A stretch of DNA of 64,000 bases. Origin: JBGVSA01 sp041807905 (GTDB taxonomy: Bacteria; Pseudomonadota; Gammaproteobacteria; Burkholderiales; Rhodocyclaceae). Of this stretch, positions 52,845 through 62,341 are shown piece by piece. The stretch covers positions 62,001 to 126,000 of the forward strand of contig NZ_JBGVSA010000006.1 in assembly GCF_041807905.1 (NCBI RefSeq). The letters are read 5' to 3'. The notes under the pieces were generated by a model. That model did no database searches. It was not told the DNA's origin and saw only the letters and a program-made list of their open reading frames with translations. The translations under genes were made by a program, and so were the position numbers. Every line of letters begins with the position of its first letter. Positions within the stretch are counted from its first letter, which is position 1.

Positions 52845-54308
52845 ATGGACGCCATCACTTCGCCTTCGCCCGCGGCCGATGCCGCGCCGGCTGACACCGA
52901 GGCCTCGCTGAGGGCCAGCGTCGAGTCGGCCCCCAATCATTTTCGCCCGCTGCTGGAACTGGCCCGCCATCTGTCCGATGCGCGTAAGTTCGACGAATCC
53001 GTCGAATACGCTTTGCAGGCCGTGGCGCTCGATCCGGAATCCTTCGAAGCGACGCTCGTGCTGGGCAGCGCCCTCAAGGAGCTCAAGCGCTACGAGCAGG
53101 CCCGCCAACACCTGGCGCGCGCCCTTGCACTGAATCCGACCCATGTCGTGGCGCTCTTCAACCTCGCCTTTACCCTGCGCGAGCTCGGTCTCGAAGACGA
53201 GGCCGAAGGCCTCTACAAGCGCATCATCGAAATCGCGCCTCAACACGTCGGCCCTTACGTCAATCTCGGTTCCATCTACGAAGGGCGCGGCGACCACGCT
53301 CGAGGCTACGAGAACCACGTCAAAGCCGTGCAGTGCAATCCAGATGAACCGCAGGCACGCCACAACCTGTCCATGTCGCGCCTGCGGATGGGCGAGTTCG
53401 AAGCCGGCTGGGCCGATTTTGAATACCGCAGAAAGGTGCCGGGCAAGGGATCGTTCACCGGCAACATGACGTGCCCCGAATGGCAAGGCGAGCCCCTCGA
53501 AGGGCGCAAGATCCTGATCACGTCGGAGCAGGGTGCGGGGGATGCGATCCAGTTCATCCGCTACGCGCGGCTCCTTAAAGAGCGTGGCGCCGCGCGCGTC
53601 GACGCGCTTGTATCCACGGCGCTCGTCGATGTCATGGGGCATGTCGACGGCATCGACCATGCGTACGTGACCTGCGACGCCAAGGACTACGACTACTGGG
53701 CGCTCATGATGAGCCTGCCGTACCGTTGCGGCACCACCATGGCGTCGATTCCCGCCAAGCCCTACATCACGCCCGATCCTGTCAAGGCAGAGACATGGCG
53801 GACCCGGCTGACCGGCATCGCCCAGGGGCGTCTGCGCGTGGGCCTGGTGTGGGCGGGCAACCCGCTGCACGCGCGCGACAACTATCGCTCGATCACGTTG
53901 CGTGAGCTCGAACCGGTGCTTGCGGCACCCAATATTGCGTGGTTCGCACTGCAGAAAGGGGCCGCCGCGCAGGCCCAACTGGCTCAGTTGGGTGGCAACA
54001 GCTACGTCTGCTGCCTGAGCGACTACCTCGCGAATTTCGCCGACACCGCGGCCGTCATCGCCAATCTCGACCTGGTGATCGCGGTCGACACCTCGGTGGC
54101 TCACCTCGCCGGAGCGCTCGGCAAGCAGGTGTGGGTATTGCTGGCGTACAACTCCGACTGGCGCTGGCTGATAGAACGCGAGGACAGCCCCTGGTACCCG
54201 ACCGCAAGCCTGTTCCGGCAGACCCGGCTTGGACAGTGGAGCGACGTCGTCGACCGTCTGGGCCACGCGCTCGACGCTTGGCAAGTGGCCACCGGCATGC
54301 AGGAGTGA
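52845..54308 (+). CDS. TPR-containing glycosyltransferase, array module 1
   Basis: 487 residues from ATG 52845 (the frame opens at 52758). The N-terminal about 190 residues are tetratricopeptide repeats (LDPESFEATLVLGSALKELKRYEQARQHL and so on). The C-terminal half resembles GT9/heptosyltransferase-like folds: LITSEQGAGDAIQFIRYARLL, VGLVWAGNPLH, VIANLDLVIAVDTSVAHLAGALGK, then EDSPWYPTASLFRQTRLGQW. Such TPR-GT proteins modify surface or flagellar proteins, and flagellar genes lie at both ends of the window. Paralogous to the next two genes. Confidence 0.88.
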   Translation: MDAITSPSPAADAAPADTEASLRASVESAPNHFRPLLELARHLSDARKFDESVEYALQAVALDPESFEATLVLGSALKELKRYEQARQHLARALALNPTHVVALFNLAFTLRELGLEDEAEGLYKRIIEIAPQHVGPYVNLGSIYEGRGDHARGYENHVKAVQCNPDEPQARHNLSMSRLRMGEFEAGWADFEYRRKVPGKGSFTGNMTCPEWQGEPLEGRKILITSEQGAGDAIQFIRYARLLKERGAARVDALVSTALVDVMGHVDGIDHAYVTCDAKDYDYWALMMSLPYRCGTTMASIPAKPYITPDPVKAETWRTRLTGIAQGRLRVGLVWAGNPLHARDNYRSITLRELEPVLAAPNIAWFALQKGAAAQAQLAQLGGNSYVCCLSDYLANFADTAAVIANLDLVIAVDTSVAHLAGALGKQVWVLLAYNSDWRWLIEREDSPWYPTASLFRQTRLGQWSDVVDRLGHALDAWQVATGMQE

Positions 54309-54313
54309 GCACC

Positions 54314-55612
54314 ATGTCCGGCAAACAGATCGACGTCGATGCTCTCCTGGCTGCGCTCGATGACAACGACATCCTGTTGGAGACAGGAATCGCGTTGAAT
54401 CGCTCGCGCCGCTTCAACGAGGCCAGATTTTTCCTCGAACGGCTCGTCGCGCGGGATCCGAAGAGCCTCAAAGGATGGTTCTATCTTGGCTTGTGCATAG
54501 ACTCGCTCGGCCGCCCCGATGAGGCGATGCCATGCTATCGCCGCGCCGGGGAAATCGACCCCGGGCATCCGGCGATCCAGGTCAATCTGGGGACGAGCCT
54601 GGAAAACACCGGGCACTACGACGAAGCGCTGGAGTGCTACCAACGCGCGGTCGACGATGAGTCCGTGCGCGGGCAGGCCGGGCATGGCATCGCGTCCATT
54701 CATCTGCGGCGCGGCGATTACGCAAAAGCGTGGCCGTTCTACGAATATCGCACTCGCATCAAAGGCAACGAATCGTTCCGCGGCAACCTGATTTGCCCCG
54801 AATGGCGAGGCGAGCCGCTGGCCGGAAAGAGGCTGCTCGTACTGACCGAACAAGGCGCTGGCGACCTGTTCCAGTTCGTCCGATATGCGCGTGTCGCCGC
54901 CGACCTTGGAGCGACCGTAGACGTGATGGTCTCCGGCGCTACCCGCGCCTTGATCGCCCGCGCCGACGGCGTTGCGCAGTCACTGCTGGAGGCGGACAGC
55001 GCCGATTACGACTATTGGATCAACGTAATGAGTTTTGGCTCGGTACTCGGCACACAGCTCGACACCATTCCCGGCCAATACCGCTACATCCACTCTGACG
55101 AAGCGCGCCGCGCCGTCTGGCAACAGCGTATCGACGACGACGCCAAGGGGCGTTTGCGCGTCGGCATCGCGTGGGCCGGCAATCCGACCTTCGGCCGCGA
55201 CGCGCGCCGCTCGATCCCGCTGGACGCGCTATCGCCCTTGTGGGGCCTCGACGGCATTGCATGGTTCTCGCTGCAGAAGGGGCGCGGGGCCGATGAGCTG
55301 GCGACCAACACCACGCCGTTGATCGACCTCGGTTCGCATTTTCAGACCTTTGACGATACTGCCGCTGCCATCGACGGGCTGGATCTCGTCATCGCGGTCG
55401 ACACCTCCATTGCCCACCTTGCCGGCGCGCTCGGCAAGACCGTGTGGGTACTGCCGTACATCTATCCGGATTGGCGCTGGCTCGAAGGGCGCAGCGACAG
55501 CCCCTGGTATCCGTCGGCACGCCTGTTCCGCCAACGCCGCCTGGGGGACTGGACCGAGGCGATCGAAGAAGTGCGGGCCGCCCTCGCACAACAGGTGGCT
55601 GCCGACGTATGA
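54314..55612 (+). CDS. TPR-containing glycosyltransferase, array module 2
   Basis: 432 residues from ATG 54314, which has AGGAG upstream; it lies 5 bp after module 1. Shorter TPR part (about 115 residues), then the same catalytic-type core: LTEQGAGDLFQFVRYARV, VGIAWAGNPTF, LDLVIAVDTSIAHLAGALGK and RSDSPWYPSARLFRQRRLGDW. Its stop overlaps the next start as ATGA, so the array is co-translated. Confidence 0.88.
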   Translation: MSGKQIDVDALLAALDDNDILLETGIALNRSRRFNEARFFLERLVARDPKSLKGWFYLGLCIDSLGRPDEAMPCYRRAGEIDPGHPAIQVNLGTSLENTGHYDEALECYQRAVDDESVRGQAGHGIASIHLRRGDYAKAWPFYEYRTRIKGNESFRGNLICPEWRGEPLAGKRLLVLTEQGAGDLFQFVRYARVAADLGATVDVMVSGATRALIARADGVAQSLLEADSADYDYWINVMSFGSVLGTQLDTIPGQYRYIHSDEARRAVWQQRIDDDAKGRLRVGIAWAGNPTFGRDARRSIPLDALSPLWGLDGIAWFSLQKGRGADELATNTTPLIDLGSHFQTFDDTAAAIDGLDLVIAVDTSIAHLAGALGKTVWVLPYIYPDWRWLEGRSDSPWYPSARLFRQRRLGDWTEAIEEVRAALAQQVAADV

Positions 55613-58197
55613 CGTCGGCGGATGCCGCTTCGCCCGAGAACGCATCCGCAGCGATCCGGCAACAGGTCGCGCGCCTCGTCGCCTCGGGCCGCCACGCCGA
55701 GGCAGAGACGCTGGCCCGCCGCGCATTGACGTTGGCGCCCGACGATCCCGCCGCGCTGTTCGATCTCGCGCTCGTGCTAGGCAAGCTCGAACACTACGAC
55801 GAATCCATCGCGCTATACCGGCGGGTCATACTTCTCACGCCGGACAAGCCGGCCGCGCGCCTCAACCTTGGCGCGATCCACGATATCCGCGGCGAACACG
55901 ATGTCGCAGCGACGCTGTATGAAGAAGCCGTACAGTGTGCGCCCGATCTGCCGATCGCGCGTTTCTATCGCTCGTTGGCGCGACTGCGCAATGGCGATTT
56001 CGCACAAGGCTGGGCCGATTACGAATATCGCCCGCTCAAGGTCGAGGTGGCAGACCATTTCGCCCAACTCGGTATCGAACGCTGGCGGGGCGAACCTCTG
56101 ACCGGGCGCTCGCTGCTGCTGGTCGCGGAGCAAGGGGCGGGCGACTCCATCCAGTTCGTGCGCTACGCAATGCTACTGAAGGCGCAGGGAGCTTCGCGCA
56201 TTGGCGTGCTATCCATGCGTGGTATGGACGACCTCCTGCGCACAGCCAAAGGCGTGGATGAAGTTCTCATCGACGGCGGATATGAGCACTACGACGCGTG
56301 GATGCCCATCATGAGTGCGCCGCTGCGCGCGGCGACGACACTCGAATCGATTCCCGCCGACATCCCCTACCTGCAAGCGGACAACGCGCGCGTGGCACGT
56401 TGGGCGCAGCGTTTGTCGCGCCTGCCGGCGACGGATATGCGGGTTGGATTGGTGTGGGCGGGCAACGCGAGCAATACGCGCGATGCCTGGCGCTCGGCTT
56501 CGATCGGAGCACTGGCGCCGCTGTTCGCCGTCCCCGGCATAGCGTGGGTGTCGCTCCAGAAGGGCGCGGCCCAGAGCCAACTATCGGCGCTGCCTGCCGG
56601 CGCATTCGTCCACGCCATGGGCGACTACCTGGGCGACTATGCCGAGACGGCGGCGGTGATTTCGCAGCTCGATCTGGTCATCACCGTCGACACGTCCGTC
56701 GCCCATCTGGCGGGCGCGCTTGGCAAGCCCGTGTGGATTCTGCTGGCCGGCAATGCCGAATGGCGCTGGCTCAGCGAACGTCAGGACAGCCCCTGGTATC
56801 CCACCGCGCGCTTGTTTCGGCAGCGCTTGCTTGGGCAATGGGAACCTCTTGCCGCCACGATTGCGCAGGCACTGCAAAAGGAAATCTGCAGCCGGCGCGC
56901 GCAACGCATGATCGCGGCCCTGGACGACGGTGAAGCACTCAGGGCCCTCGGAGCACTATTGGTCAAGGCTCAGCGAGCCCAGGAATCCCTGTTTTTTCTC
57001 GAACGGGCCAGCGCGCGCGATCCCGGTCGATTCGAGGTGTGGTTTTACCTGGGGTTGGCACGTGAGCTGCAGGGGCGCTTCGACCATGCGGCAGACTGCT
57101 ATCGCCACGCGCTGACGATAGAACGCAGATCCGCCGCCTTGGTGAATCTCGCCGGGTGCCTCGAATTCGAGGAGCGTTACGACCAAGCGCTGTCGCTCCA
57201 CCTCGAAGCGCTCAAGCTCTCCCCGCAACTGGGGCAGGCCGGGCTTGGCGCGGCGCATATCCATCTTCGGCGTGGCCAATTCGAAGAAGGCTGGCGCTAC
57301 TACGAACACCGTCGCAACATCGCCAACCGCAATAGCTGGAACGCCGTGTCGTGCCCGGCGTGGCGAGGCGAGCCGTTGCAGGGGAAACGGCTTCTGCTGG
57401 TGGGCGAACAGGGCTTTGGCGACGTGATCCAAGCGGTGCGCTATGCGCAGTTGATCGCCGCGCGAGGCCCCGCTTGCATCGATGTGCTGGTGCCGCTGGG
57501 CATGCAAACGCTCATCGCCAAGGCTCATGGCGTGGACACCGCGCAGACCAGCGTTCACGCCTCCGCGTATGACTATCACGCGCACATCATGAGCCTGCCC
57601 GGATTGATGGGCACGCGGGCCGGCTCGATACCAGCCTTTGCGCGCTACATCGACGCCGACATCGTCAAAGTGCAGCACTGGCGGTCGCGCATCGACGAAG
57701 CCGCGGCAGGGCGCCGACGCGTCGGCATCGTATGGGCGGGCCGACCGACCCATGAACGCGACGCTGTCCGCTCCATCCCGCTGCAAGCGCTGGCGCCGTT
57801 GTGGAGCGTGCCGGACCTGGCGTGGTTCTCATTGCAGAAGGGCCCGGCGGAAGAAGCGCTGCAAGCGGATACGATGCCCGCATCGCTGACGCACCTGGGC
57901 GGTGCGCTGCGTGACTTTTCCGATACCGCGGCGGTCATCGAAAATCTCGACCTCGTCGTCTGTGTGGACACCTCGGTGGCGCATCTGGCGGGCGCACTCG
58001 GCAAGCCCGTATGGATACTGCTGGCACGCAATCCGGACTGGCGCTGGATGGACGAGCGCAGCGACAGTCCGTGGTATCCCACCGCGCGTCTGTTCCGCCA
58101 GCGCCAGCTTGGCGATTGGCGGGCGGTGCTCGATGACGTGGTGTCCGCGCTGCGAACACTCCAGCCCGTGCGTGCCCTTACGGATGCCAGGCCTTGA
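55609..58197 (+). CDS. Double TPR-glycosyltransferase fusion, array modules 3 and 4
   Basis: 862 residues, about twice the length of module 2. Each half repeats the full module: TPR, then AEQGAGDSIQFVRYAMLL / GEQGFGDVIQAVRYAQLI, VGLVWAGNASN / VGIVWAGRPTH, and DTSVAHLAGALGKPVWILLA in both. The first half ends near residue 425 (LFRQRLLGQW), and the second ends with LFRQRQLGDW. The last 20 bp overlap the 3' end of convergent fliR. The fusion shows that the array grew by in-frame tandem duplication. Confidence 0.9.
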   Translation: MTSADAASPENASAAIRQQVARLVASGRHAEAETLARRALTLAPDDPAALFDLALVLGKLEHYDESIALYRRVILLTPDKPAARLNLGAIHDIRGEHDVAATLYEEAVQCAPDLPIARFYRSLARLRNGDFAQGWADYEYRPLKVEVADHFAQLGIERWRGEPLTGRSLLLVAEQGAGDSIQFVRYAMLLKAQGASRIGVLSMRGMDDLLRTAKGVDEVLIDGGYEHYDAWMPIMSAPLRAATTLESIPADIPYLQADNARVARWAQRLSRLPATDMRVGLVWAGNASNTRDAWRSASIGALAPLFAVPGIAWVSLQKGAAQSQLSALPAGAFVHAMGDYLGDYAETAAVISQLDLVITVDTSVAHLAGALGKPVWILLAGNAEWRWLSERQDSPWYPTARLFRQRLLGQWEPLAATIAQALQKEICSRRAQRMIAALDDGEALRALGALLVKAQRAQESLFFLERASARDPGRFEVWFYLGLARELQGRFDHAADCYRHALTIERRSAALVNLAGCLEFEERYDQALSLHLEALKLSPQLGQAGLGAAHIHLRRGQFEEGWRYYEHRRNIANRNSWNAVSCPAWRGEPLQGKRLLLVGEQGFGDVIQAVRYAQLIAARGPACIDVLVPLGMQTLIAKAHGVDTAQTSVHASAYDYHAHIMSLPGLMGTRAGSIPAFARYIDADIVKVQHWRSRIDEAAAGRRRVGIVWAGRPTHERDAVRSIPLQALAPLWSVPDLAWFSLQKGPAEEALQADTMPASLTHLGGALRDFSDTAAVIENLDLVVCVDTSVAHLAGALGKPVWILLARNPDWRWMDERSDSPWYPTARLFRQRQLGDWRAVLDDVVSALRTLQPVRALTDARP

Positions 58198-58963
58198 GCA
58201 CCATCGCCAGCAAATCGAATCCTCGATCGAAGAGTGACTGCAGTACGGGCGCCATCACATTCATCGACAGCAGCAGAAGCAGAAAGCCGATCGTGCAGGT
58301 GATCGGAAAGCCCAGCGAAAAGATGTTGAGCTGAGGCGCGGCGCGCGTGAGCACGCCCAGCGCGATATTGGTAATCAGCAGCGCGGCGACGATGGGCAGC
58401 GACAACAACACGCCTGCCGCAAACATCGTCATGCCGGTACTCACCAGCGCCATCCATCCGCGTGCCGCGAGCGGGCGCGAATCGACCGGCAACCACTCGA
58501 AGCTGCGCGCGAGGACGTCGATGAGCAGCAAATGACCGTTGAAGGACAGGAACACCAGTGCGGTCAGCAGGCCGATGAACTCGGCGATGACCGATGTCTG
58601 CCCCTGGCTTTGCGGGTCGAAAAAAGTCGCGAACGACAAGCCCATTTCCATGCCGATGATTTCACCGGCGACGTCGGTCGCGGCGAACACCACGCGCATC
58701 ACCATGCCCATGCCGACGCCGATCAAGATCTGCATCGCGAACGCGGCGATGCCAATGTAGCTGCCCGGGTCGATCTCCGGCGCAGCAGGCAATGCGCCGA
58801 CCAGCGCAAACGTCACCGCCAGCCCTGCGGCCAGCCGGATGCGGCGCGGCACGGCCTGGTTGCCGAACAGCGGCGCCACGCTCATCAGGCCCAGAACGCG
58901 CGCCAGCGGATACAGCCAGGTAACGAGCAGCGCCGACAATTGCGCGCTGGTGACGGACAACAT
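58178..58963 (-). CDS. fliR: Flagellar export gate protein FliR
   Basis: 261 residues with about six transmembrane helices. It has the N-terminal LYPLARVLGLMSVAPLFGNQAVPRRIRL and the segment MEMGLSFATFFDPQSQGQTSVIAEFIGL typical of FliR. It completes the FliPQR channel of the flagellar export apparatus. It lies 6 bp after fliQ. Its 3' end overlaps the convergent glycosyltransferase gene by 20 bp. Confidence 0.97.
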   Translation of the reverse strand: MLSVTSAQLSALLVTWLYPLARVLGLMSVAPLFGNQAVPRRIRLAAGLAVTFALVGALPAAPEIDPGSYIGIAAFAMQILIGVGMGMVMRVVFAATDVAGEIIGMEMGLSFATFFDPQSQGQTSVIAEFIGLLTALVFLSFNGHLLLIDVLARSFEWLPVDSRPLAARGWMALVSTGMTMFAAGVLLSLPIVAALLITNIALGVLTRAAPQLNIFSLGFPITCTIGFLLLLLSMNVMAPVLQSLFDRGFDLLAMVLKAWHP

Positions 58964-58969
58964 GCTGCG

Positions 58970-59239
58970 CTACCCGATCAGCGTGGGGATCGATTCGAAC
59001 AACCGTCGGATGTAGTCCGTCAGCATGGTGATCATCCACGGGCCGGCCACGATCAGCGTACCGAAGATCACCACCAGCTTGGGCACGAACGACAGCGTCA
59101 TTTCATTGATCTGCGTGGCCGCTTGCAGAATGCTCACGATCAGGCCGGTGACCAGCGCGGCGATGAACAGCGGTGCAGCCACCAGCAGGGTCAATTCCAG
59201 CGCCTCTCGACCGAGGGCGACGACAGTGGTCGGTGTCAT
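58970..59239 (-). CDS. fliQ: Flagellar export gate protein FliQ
   Basis: 89 residues, two transmembrane helices, standard length. It has the conserved APLFIAALVTGLIVSILQAATQINEMTLSFVPK segment. Part of the FliPQR gate, lying between fliP and fliR with gaps of 2 and 6 bp. Confidence 0.97.
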   Translation of the reverse strand: MTPTTVVALGREALELTLLVAAPLFIAALVTGLIVSILQAATQINEMTLSFVPKLVVIFGTLIVAGPWMITMLTDYIRRLFESIPTLIG

Positions 59240-59241
59240 GT

Positions 59242-59991
59242 TCAGCTCCCGAAACTCGTTACCAGCGATGTGACCAGCAGATTCCAGCCATCCACGAGCA
59301 CGAACAGCATGATCTTGAAAGGCAGGGAGACGATGACCGGCGACATCATCATCATCCCCATCGACATGAGTACGGATGCCACCACCATGTCGATGATGAG
59401 GAACGGAATGAAGATGATGAAACCAATCTGGAAGGCAGTTTTCAGCTCGCTCGTCACGAAGGCCGGCACGACCACGCGCAGCGGCAGGTCGTCGGCCTTT
59501 TCCACTTTCGGCGTCTTGGCGAGCTTGGAGAACAGCGACAGGTCGGGTTCGCGAACCTGGCGCAACATGAAGGTCTTGAGCGGCACGGTGGCGCGCGTCA
59601 TGGCCTCGTCGAACTGGATCTCATTGCGGGACAACGGCACCCATGCTTCCTGGTAGACGCGGTCGATGGTTGGCGACATCACGAAGAAAGTCAGGAACAG
59701 CGACAGGCCGACGATCACCTGATTGGGCGGCGAAGTCTGCGTACCGAGCGCGTGACGCAGCAGCGACATCACGATGATGATGCGCGTGAAGCTCGTCATC
59801 ATCAGCATCACGGCCGGGATGAAGCTCAGCGCTGTCAGCATCAACAGCGTCTGCACCGACAGGCTGTAGGTCGTCGAACCGCCCGGGCCGGGCACGCTGG
59901 TCAGTGCCGGCAGAGCCTGCGCAGCCGCCAGTGCGGGCAGCAACGTCAGTGCGACGACCAGCGCTGCGCGGATGAGGCGTTCAGCGCGCAT
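59242..59991 (-). CDS. fliP: Flagellar export gate protein FliP
   Basis: 249 residues from ATG 59991 (the frame is open further upstream inside fliO). A signal peptide ends near LPALAAA, as is normal for FliP. The core has TALSFIPAVMLMMTSFTRIIIVMSLLRHALGTQTSPPNQVIVGLSLFLTFFVM and the C-terminal IGFIIFIPFLIIDMVVASVLMSMGMMMM. It overlaps the end of fliO by 11 bp. Confidence 0.97.
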   Translation of the reverse strand: MRAERLIRAALVVALTLLPALAAAQALPALTSVPGPGGSTTYSLSVQTLLMLTALSFIPAVMLMMTSFTRIIIVMSLLRHALGTQTSPPNQVIVGLSLFLTFFVMSPTIDRVYQEAWVPLSRNEIQFDEAMTRATVPLKTFMLRQVREPDLSLFSKLAKTPKVEKADDLPLRVVVPAFVTSELKTAFQIGFIIFIPFLIIDMVVASVLMSMGMMMMSPVIVSLPFKIMLFVLVDGWNLLVTSLVTSFGS

Positions 59992-60424
59992 TGCGCTTGC
60001 CCTCCAGCAACTGCTTGAGGCGGGCAGCGAAATCGGCGGTCGGCAATGTCGGCGCGGCGGCTTCGGGCGCGGCGGGCAGATCGGCAGCATCCAGCGTGTG
60101 CAGGGCATTGATCCGCCCCGGCGCCACGCCAAGCACCAGCACCTTGTCGGCTACCGACACCAGCACCACGCGCTCGCGCGGGCCGACGGCCGTGGCGCTC
60201 AGCACCTTCAGATTGCCGGCCAGTCCGGGGCGCGAACCCTGTACGCGGCGCAGCAGGTGCAGGGCGCCGAACAAGGCTGCCAGCACCACGGCCAGGCCGA
60301 ACAGCATCTGCAACAGGCTACCGGCTGCCGACAGCGAACCGTCTGCTGCGCGGGCAACAGGGCTCAGGGCAAGAAAAGCGACGGGCGCGGCCCGCAGGAG
60401 AATCGGCTTCACGACACTGCACAC
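59981..60424 (-). CDS. fliO: Flagellar biosynthetic protein FliO
   Basis: 147 residues. It has a short N-terminal hydrophobic segment, one transmembrane helix (LLQMLFGLAVVLAALFGALHLL) and a cytoplasmic domain with LKVLSATAVGPRERVVLVSVADKVLVLGVAPG, the FliO signature. It assists FliP assembly. The start is uncertain: GTG 60424 or GTG 60412. In most relatives fliLMN precede fliO; here the upstream neighbour is an unrelated PepSY gene on the same strand. Confidence 0.92.
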   Translation of the reverse strand: MCSVVKPILLRAAPVAFLALSPVARAADGSLSAAGSLLQMLFGLAVVLAALFGALHLLRRVQGSRPGLAGNLKVLSATAVGPRERVVLVSVADKVLVLGVAPGRINALHTLDAADLPAAPEAAAPTLPTADFAARLKQLLEGKRNAR

Positions 60425-60444
60425 GGTGAATGGAACTGTGTGCA

Positions 60445-60482
60445 GCTTATCGAGCGCGGCGATTTTTCAGCCGTCGATAAGC
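60445..60482. repeat. Inverted repeat in the fliO leader
   Basis: Nine-bp arms GCTTATCGA/TCGATAAGC enclose a second stem CGGC/GCCG around a GATTTTTCA loop. It lies 21 bp upstream of fliO, where it could act as an operator, a transcript hairpin, or the terminator of a deleted gene. Confidence 0.7.
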
Positions 60483-60532
60483 GCGTGAAAAGGGCGGCAA
60501 ATAATGCCGTTCCGAAAAAAAACGCCGTCGAT

Positions 60533-62077
60533 TCAGGTGGCCGGGCGCAGCGCCCACACGCTGTTGGGCTGGCCGTCGCGGGCGCGGCGACGGGCTGCGC
60601 GGCCCAGCGCGTACAAGCCGGCTGCCAGCGCGGCGGACATCACGTCGATGACGATGAACGCACTGGCGTCATGTCCACCGGCCGCAATCGTGCCACCGCG
60701 CAGGGCGATATTGACCACGGGCACGGCCAACGACAGGGCGGCGGCAAAGTAGGGCAGTTCGAAACTCGCGCGAGCAGGGCTGCGCACAAAGGCCCAGATG
60801 AAGCAGGCGAGCCAGGTACCAAAACATGCGACGCGCTCCGACAGGCCGATGTTGCCGCCCACGGCGATCGCGATCTGATTGGCGATGAGTGCTGCAGCGA
60901 TGCCTGCAGCGAGTCCAAAGCACACGCCCACGGTCAGCCGCGCCATGAACCGCACCGGGCCCGTCTGATGAGCCTGCTGCCGCTTGCGGCGAGATTCGAT
61001 CCACAGCAGGTTGCCGCTGTAGAACAGCAATGCCCCCATCAGTCCGAGCACGAAATACAACACGCGAACGGCAAAGCCGCCGTAGCTGCCGAAATGCAGG
61101 CCATACACGCCGGCCAGCAGCGCGTGGTTGGCGTCGCGTTGACCGCCAACCTGAACGGTGAGGATTTCACCCGTCGAGGCGTCGACCGTGATGCCGCCGT
61201 AGGTGCCGAGTGCGCCGGGCGTCTCGCCGCGCACTTCGACGAAAGCGGCGCGGTCGCCGTAGTTCTCGAATGCGATCCATACTGGGACGAAGTCGCGCTG
61301 CACGGTACGCGCGTGCTCGACGAGCTGCATGGGCGACAGCATCGGCGCCGCCTCGCCGGTTGGCTTGCGCACGACGCCATGCCCCATGACGCGATTGGTT
61401 TCGGCCGCCAGCTTGCCGTTGTAGGCCAGCGTATTGAAGGTGGCCATGATCACCAGGCTCAGACACAGCACCGTGCCGGTCACAGCAAAAATCACATGGA
61501 ACGGCAGGCTGAGGATGCCGACCACGTTATGTGCGTCCTGCCACATGCGCTTGAGGTTTTTGCCCACGCGCAGCGCAAAAAGATCCTTCATCAAAGTCGG
61601 CAGATGGATGATCACGCCCGAAATGAGCGCCACGCCATACAGCATGCTGACAATGCCCATCAGGTAAATACCCACGCCGGGAATCCCCAGCGTGTAGTGC
61701 AACTCGTTGACGAGTTCCGAGATCACCGAAGCGCCGTCGTCGTGCGCCTCGCCCCTCAGTTCGGCGAGCGAGGCGTGCTGCCACTGACCGCTTTTGTCGA
61801 TCCACCACGCATACGGCGTCGGCGATTCATCGGTGGCGGGCTGGATGGCGAAGTTGTTGCGCGCTTCCGGATACTTGGCATGGAGTGCTGCGACCAGGGC
61901 GGTGCCGTCATCGTCCTGCACGATCTGCGTGGTCGGGCGCTTCTCCCATCCATGCAATTCGCCGTGGAACATGGTGATGGCGCCGGCGTAGAAGGCGACG
62001 AACAACGCGAGACCGGCGCAGATTCCAGTCCAGGTATGCAGGGTCAGAAAGACGCGAAGCGTGGCGGCCTTGAACAT
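60533..62077 (-). CDS. PepSY-associated transmembrane (PiuB-type) iron-uptake protein
   Basis: 514 residues. The N-terminal helix LHTWTGICAGLALFVAFYAGAITMF is followed by a periplasmic PepSY-like region and further helices containing the DAHNVVGILSLPFHVIFAVTGTVLCL motif, then GVYGLHFGSYGGFAVRVLYFVLGLMGALLFYSG. Proteins of this family reduce or release iron from siderophores at the inner membrane. It is the last gene of the three-gene operon with the DUF3649 and DUF3325-like proteins. No TonB-dependent receptor lies in the window. Confidence 0.9.
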   Translation of the reverse strand: MFKAATLRVFLTLHTWTGICAGLALFVAFYAGAITMFHGELHGWEKRPTTQIVQDDDGTALVAALHAKYPEARNNFAIQPATDESPTPYAWWIDKSGQWQHASLAELRGEAHDDGASVISELVNELHYTLGIPGVGIYLMGIVSMLYGVALISGVIIHLPTLMKDLFALRVGKNLKRMWQDAHNVVGILSLPFHVIFAVTGTVLCLSLVIMATFNTLAYNGKLAAETNRVMGHGVVRKPTGEAAPMLSPMQLVEHARTVQRDFVPVWIAFENYGDRAAFVEVRGETPGALGTYGGITVDASTGEILTVQVGGQRDANHALLAGVYGLHFGSYGGFAVRVLYFVLGLMGALLFYSGNLLWIESRRKRQQAHQTGPVRFMARLTVGVCFGLAAGIAAALIANQIAIAVGGNIGLSERVACFGTWLACFIWAFVRSPARASFELPYFAAALSLAVPVVNIALRGGTIAAGGHDASAFIVIDVMSAALAAGLYALGRAARRRARDGQPNSVWALRPAT

Positions 62078-62086
62078 GGATCGTCC

Positions 62087-62341
62087 TCAACCGGCGAGCC
62101 GGGCCAGCGACAGCAGGGCAAAGGCAAGGGCAGTGCACAGCGCCATGACGCGCCAAGCGCGCAGGCCGTTACGGAAGCTGGCGCTGGCCGTGATGACTGC
62201 CATCCACACCGGCGGCAGCAGCAACATCACCCCGATGGTGGAATCCTGCCAGGGACCGGGCAACGCATAGGCCAGCGCGCCTAGCAGGAACACGGATAAG
62301 GGCAGCCCGAGCACCACACCTGCGGAGACTTTTCCCCACAT
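62087..62341 (-). CDS. DUF3649-type small membrane protein of iron-uptake operon
   Basis: 84 residues from ATG 62341, three hydrophobic segments (VSAGVVLGLPLSVFLLGALAYALPG, GVMLLLPPVWMAVITASASF, RVMALCTALAFALLSLARL). It resembles DUF3649 proteins that accompany PepSY/PiuB genes. Its start overlaps the upstream stop by one base. Role within iron uptake unknown. Confidence 0.75.
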   Translation of the reverse strand: MWGKVSAGVVLGLPLSVFLLGALAYALPGPWQDSTIGVMLLLPPVWMAVITASASFRNGLRAWRVMALCTALAFALLSLARLAG

